Assembly: GCA_943842505.1 (NCBI GenBank)
Contig: CALTDI010000009.1
Coordinates: forward strand, 1-64,000
Origin: an uncultured Pseudomonadales bacterium
Lineage (GTDB): Bacteria > Pseudomonadota > Gammaproteobacteria > Pseudomonadales > Pseudohongiellaceae
DNA: 64,000 bases
Reading direction: 5' to 3'
The translations under genes were made by a program, and so were the position numbers. Under the pieces are notes generated by a model. That model was not told the DNA's origin. It ran no database searches and was given only the letters and a program-made list of their open reading frames with translations. Of the stretch, positions 62,168 to 64,000 are shown one piece after another (position 1 is the first letter of the stretch; each line of letters begins with the position of its first letter).

Positions 62168-63640
62168 ATGAAAATCTCTTTAGCGAACGCCGATAGAATG
62201 ACGAAGTGGATGGCGGCGGTAGTATTCAACATAGCGGCTCTCTCAGTTTCTGCAGCGAGCGCTCAGGTGGCAGATGACTGCGTAGATTCGCTGCAGTGTG
62301 AATCTTCCTGGTTAGGGCTGTCAGATACCGAGCGCGACACCGTGTTCGCATTCGCCGAAGATTACAAGGCATTCATTCACCTGGCGCGCACAGAGCTTAG
62401 TTTTGTTAGTGAGGCTATCGCCTTCGCCGAGGCTAACGGTTTCGAGGAGCTTAGCGCTACGACCGATATCGTGCCGGGCAAGAAAATCTATGAGGTGAAT
62501 CGAGACCGCACGATTAGTCTCCTGGTAATTGGTGAAGATGCAATACAGGATGGTTTTCATATCATCGGCTCGCACATCGATTCGCCCCGTTTGGATTTGA
62601 AAGGCAGACCCCTGTATGAAGGCAGTGAGTTTGCTCTCTTTCAGACTAACTACCACGGTGGCATCAAATACCATCAGTGGACTAATCTACCGCTGGCACT
62701 GTTAGGTCGTATCGATAAGAAAGACGGCACTAGCGTTCAGGTTTCCGTAGGGCTGGATCCTAGCGATCCTATCTTTATGATTCCCGAGCTGTCACCACAC
62801 GTCGATCGCAGCAGAAACTCGAAGACCCTGGGTGATTTCATCACCCCAGAGGATCTCGATCCGATCATCGGCCATATTCCCGATGACGAGGATGGCGATG
62901 TAGTAGATCAGGTGCTGGCTTATCTGGCGGCGGAATATGGCGTGACTCGAGCAGACTTGGTGTCGGCGGAGTTGGCTTTGGTTCCCGCAGGCGCCCCCCG
63001 TGATATGGGCTTCGATAGAGGCCTCATCGCCGCCTACGGTCAGGACGATAGACTCGCATCCTATGCTGCCCTGCGCGCCGTTGCCGAAGTCGAAAACCCA
63101 CAGAAGACTACAATGGCTTTTCTGGTGGACAACGAAGAGGTGGGTAATAGAAACAACACGGGAGCGCACTCGGATTATTTTGCCGACCTGTTATCTCGTC
63201 TGCTCTATGCACAGTTAGAGGGCGACTATCGCGAACCGCTATTTCGTAGCGCGCTGCGTCAGACAAAATTCATCTCCATTGATGTAAACCCGGGTATCAA
63301 TCCGATGAACCCCGGGGTGTGGGAATCGGGCAACGCGCCCAAGCTAGGCTATGGTGTGAACCTCAAGCTCTACGGTCAGGGCAATACGGCGAATAGCGAA
63401 TTCATCGCCTGGACACGGCAGCTGCTCGATAGCAACGAGGTACCGTGGCAGACAGTGACCTACAAAGTCGGTGTCGGTGGCGGTGGTACTATCGGTGGCG
63501 AGTTCTCAGCACAAAATATCGAAGTCATAGATTTCGGTGTGCCCTTGTTGTCGATTCATACGCCCTATGCGGTTAGCTCCAAGGTCGATGTTTACAGTCT
63601 CTATCAGGCCGCTCTCGCGTTCTATTCCTATTCCGATTAG
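62168..63640 (+). CDS. Exported M18-family aminopeptidase
   Basis: This is a 490-residue protein from ATG 62168, chosen for the AGAGGAAG ribosome site; an ATG at 62138 is also in frame. A signal-like N-terminus (MTKWMAAVVFNIAALSVSAASAQ) suggests export, unusual for M18 peptidases. The catalytic region includes HIIGSHIDSPRLDLK, AAYGQDDRLASY, LVDNEEVGNRNNTG and IDFGVPLLSIHTPYAVSSKVDVY. The segment ISIDVNPGINPMN lacks the His found at this point in the classical Asp aminopeptidases and resembles the clostridial/spirochaetal ApeA-type branch (DVSAAxDPN). Substrate unknown; probably periplasmic peptide breakdown. Confidence 0.85.
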   Translation: MKISLANADRMTKWMAAVVFNIAALSVSAASAQVADDCVDSLQCESSWLGLSDTERDTVFAFAEDYKAFIHLARTELSFVSEAIAFAEANGFEELSATTDIVPGKKIYEVNRDRTISLLVIGEDAIQDGFHIIGSHIDSPRLDLKGRPLYEGSEFALFQTNYHGGIKYHQWTNLPLALLGRIDKKDGTSVQVSVGLDPSDPIFMIPELSPHVDRSRNSKTLGDFITPEDLDPIIGHIPDDEDGDVVDQVLAYLAAEYGVTRADLVSAELALVPAGAPRDMGFDRGLIAAYGQDDRLASYAALRAVAEVENPQKTTMAFLVDNEEVGNRNNTGAHSDYFADLLSRLLYAQLEGDYREPLFRSALRQTKFISIDVNPGINPMNPGVWESGNAPKLGYGVNLKLYGQGNTANSEFIAWTRQLLDSNEVPWQTVTYKVGVGGGGTIGGEFSAQNIEVIDFGVPLLSIHTPYAVSSKVDVYSLYQAALAFYSYSD

Positions 63641-63673
63641 TAGGGTAGGCAGCCGCGTTGCCGGCACAGACAG

Positions 63674-63709
63674 GCAGCTGAACCGAGCCGGTTTGGCTGC
63701 TTTCTGTTT
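63674..63709 (+). terminator. Rho-independent terminator after the M18 peptidase gene
   Basis: Bases 63674-63685 pair with 63689-63700 (ten standard pairs and two G-T pairs, loop AGC), followed by TTTCTGTTT. It begins about 34 bases after the stop codon. Confidence 0.7.
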
Positions 63710-63848
63710 AATCGGGCGCAAGTGCTTGAACACAGATCGGGCCTCCTAACAGCGTTGCCGTTGCTCCTTAACCTGCCTGTCTCACGTAGACCTCTAGCGC
63801 AAATCAGATTATTCTCTTTGTTCTCATAACATACTCGAAGTGCTTATT

Positions 63849-64000
63849 ATGGAAATTCCAAGTCTAAGAATTAGCCGCCTGCCAAGCCTGGCCCTGTGCG
63901 CTGTCTTCTCGTTCTGCGCGCAACAAACAGTGGCGCAGGAAGTGGGCGACCACCAATATACTAGCGAAGCGGTAGAGACCGGCTCGCGAGTCTATACACA
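63849..64000 (+). CDS. Exported protein, start only; probably a c-type cytochrome
   Basis: From ATG 63849 about 50 residues are seen before the window ends. The N-terminus is a signal peptide (LPSLALCAVFSFCAQQTVAQ). The mature start, EVGDHQYTSEAVETGSRVY, resembles the segment just before the CxxCH haem site in many cytochrome c domains ('YT.e.ve.G..vY...Ca.CHG'), but the haem motif lies beyond the edge. The identity is inference. The preceding terminator marks it as a new transcript. Confidence 0.5.
   Translation, partial: MEIPSLRISRLPSLALCAVFSFCAQQTVAQEVGDHQYTSEAVETGSRVYT

Noticed and set aside
1..64000. CRISPR array, prophage, insertion sequence or integron
   Set aside because: No regularly spaced direct repeats, transposase, integrase or phage structural genes are visible anywhere in the window.

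Overview
The window is a housekeeping stretch of a gammaproteobacterial chromosome, about half G+C by eye. It carries no phage, insertion sequence or CRISPR array that I can see. The order valS-holC-pepA/lptF-lptG-RDD, then tRNA-Leu-queA, then iscRSUA-hscBA-fdx-iscX-ndk-rlmN-pilW-rodZ-ispG-hisS-yfgM-bamB-der, is the backbone I recall from Pseudomonas and its relatives. Proteins such as the Pseudomonas-type LeuA, the split transhydrogenase PntAa/PntAb/PntB and the DUF4252 proteins point to a free-living, probably marine, aerobic member of the Pseudomonadales/Cellvibrionales side of the class. The placement is inference from gene content.

Layout. 1-7.3 kb: a truncated BASS-type transporter, a lipoprotein, a hydrolase, an ECF sigma/anti-sigma pair with two DUF4252 proteins, and a YdeP-like molybdopterin oxidoreductase with a small membrane partner. 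7.6-10.7 kb: a membrane-anchored ATP-grasp protein overlapping an OlsF-like double acyltransferase. 10.9-16.3 kb: ribF-ileS-fkpB-ispH, without the usual lspA. 16.3-25.1 kb: valS, holC, pepA, a thioesterase, the LPS transporter genes lptF and lptG, a DUF1330 protein and an RDD protein. 25.1-30.9 kb: the proton-translocating transhydrogenase, a citramalate-synthase-like gene and leuB. 31.1-34.1 kb: a small membrane protein, tRNA-Leu(CAA), queA and mdh. 34.2-45.6 kb: a LytS/LytR-type two-component pair, a DsbA-like isomerase, an Lrp-type regulator divergent from leuA, a rhodanese, a second ECF/anti-sigma operon with a coiled-coil exported protein, a PNG-repeat exported protein, a zinc-ribbon protein, a PHP nuclease and a DinB-fold protein. 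45.6-53.1 kb: the isc operon under a recognisable IscR-type promoter, then ndk and rlmN. 53.2-61.0 kb: pilW, rodZ, ispG, hisS, yfgM, bamB and der. 61.1-64.0 kb: a threonine/serine dehydratase, an exported M18 aminopeptidase and the start of a probable exported cytochrome.

Main points of interest. (1) hisS, yfgM and bamB each carry one single-base frame disruption within about 2.5 kb, in or next to short base runs, which suggests a local sequence-quality problem. (2) Two sites upstream of the first lipoprotein gene and of the first ECF sigma gene share a GTAAC(A/T)TTTTT-N9-GCGTCT pattern, a candidate promoter for that sigma factor. (3) A perfect 28-bp palindrome overlaps the promoter and Shine-Dalgarno of the second ECF operon. 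(4) The YdeP-like gene appears to start at an AUU codon. (5) A 21-bp perfect inverted repeat with a nested hairpin sits between holC and valS. (6) lspA is missing from the ileS operon, and tgt-yajC-secDF is missing after queA. (7) The ATP-grasp/acyltransferase pair looks like an uncharacterised membrane-lipid module.

I found no clearly new defence or mobile system. The best candidates for undescribed biology are the two ECF modules and the ATP-grasp/OlsF-like pair.
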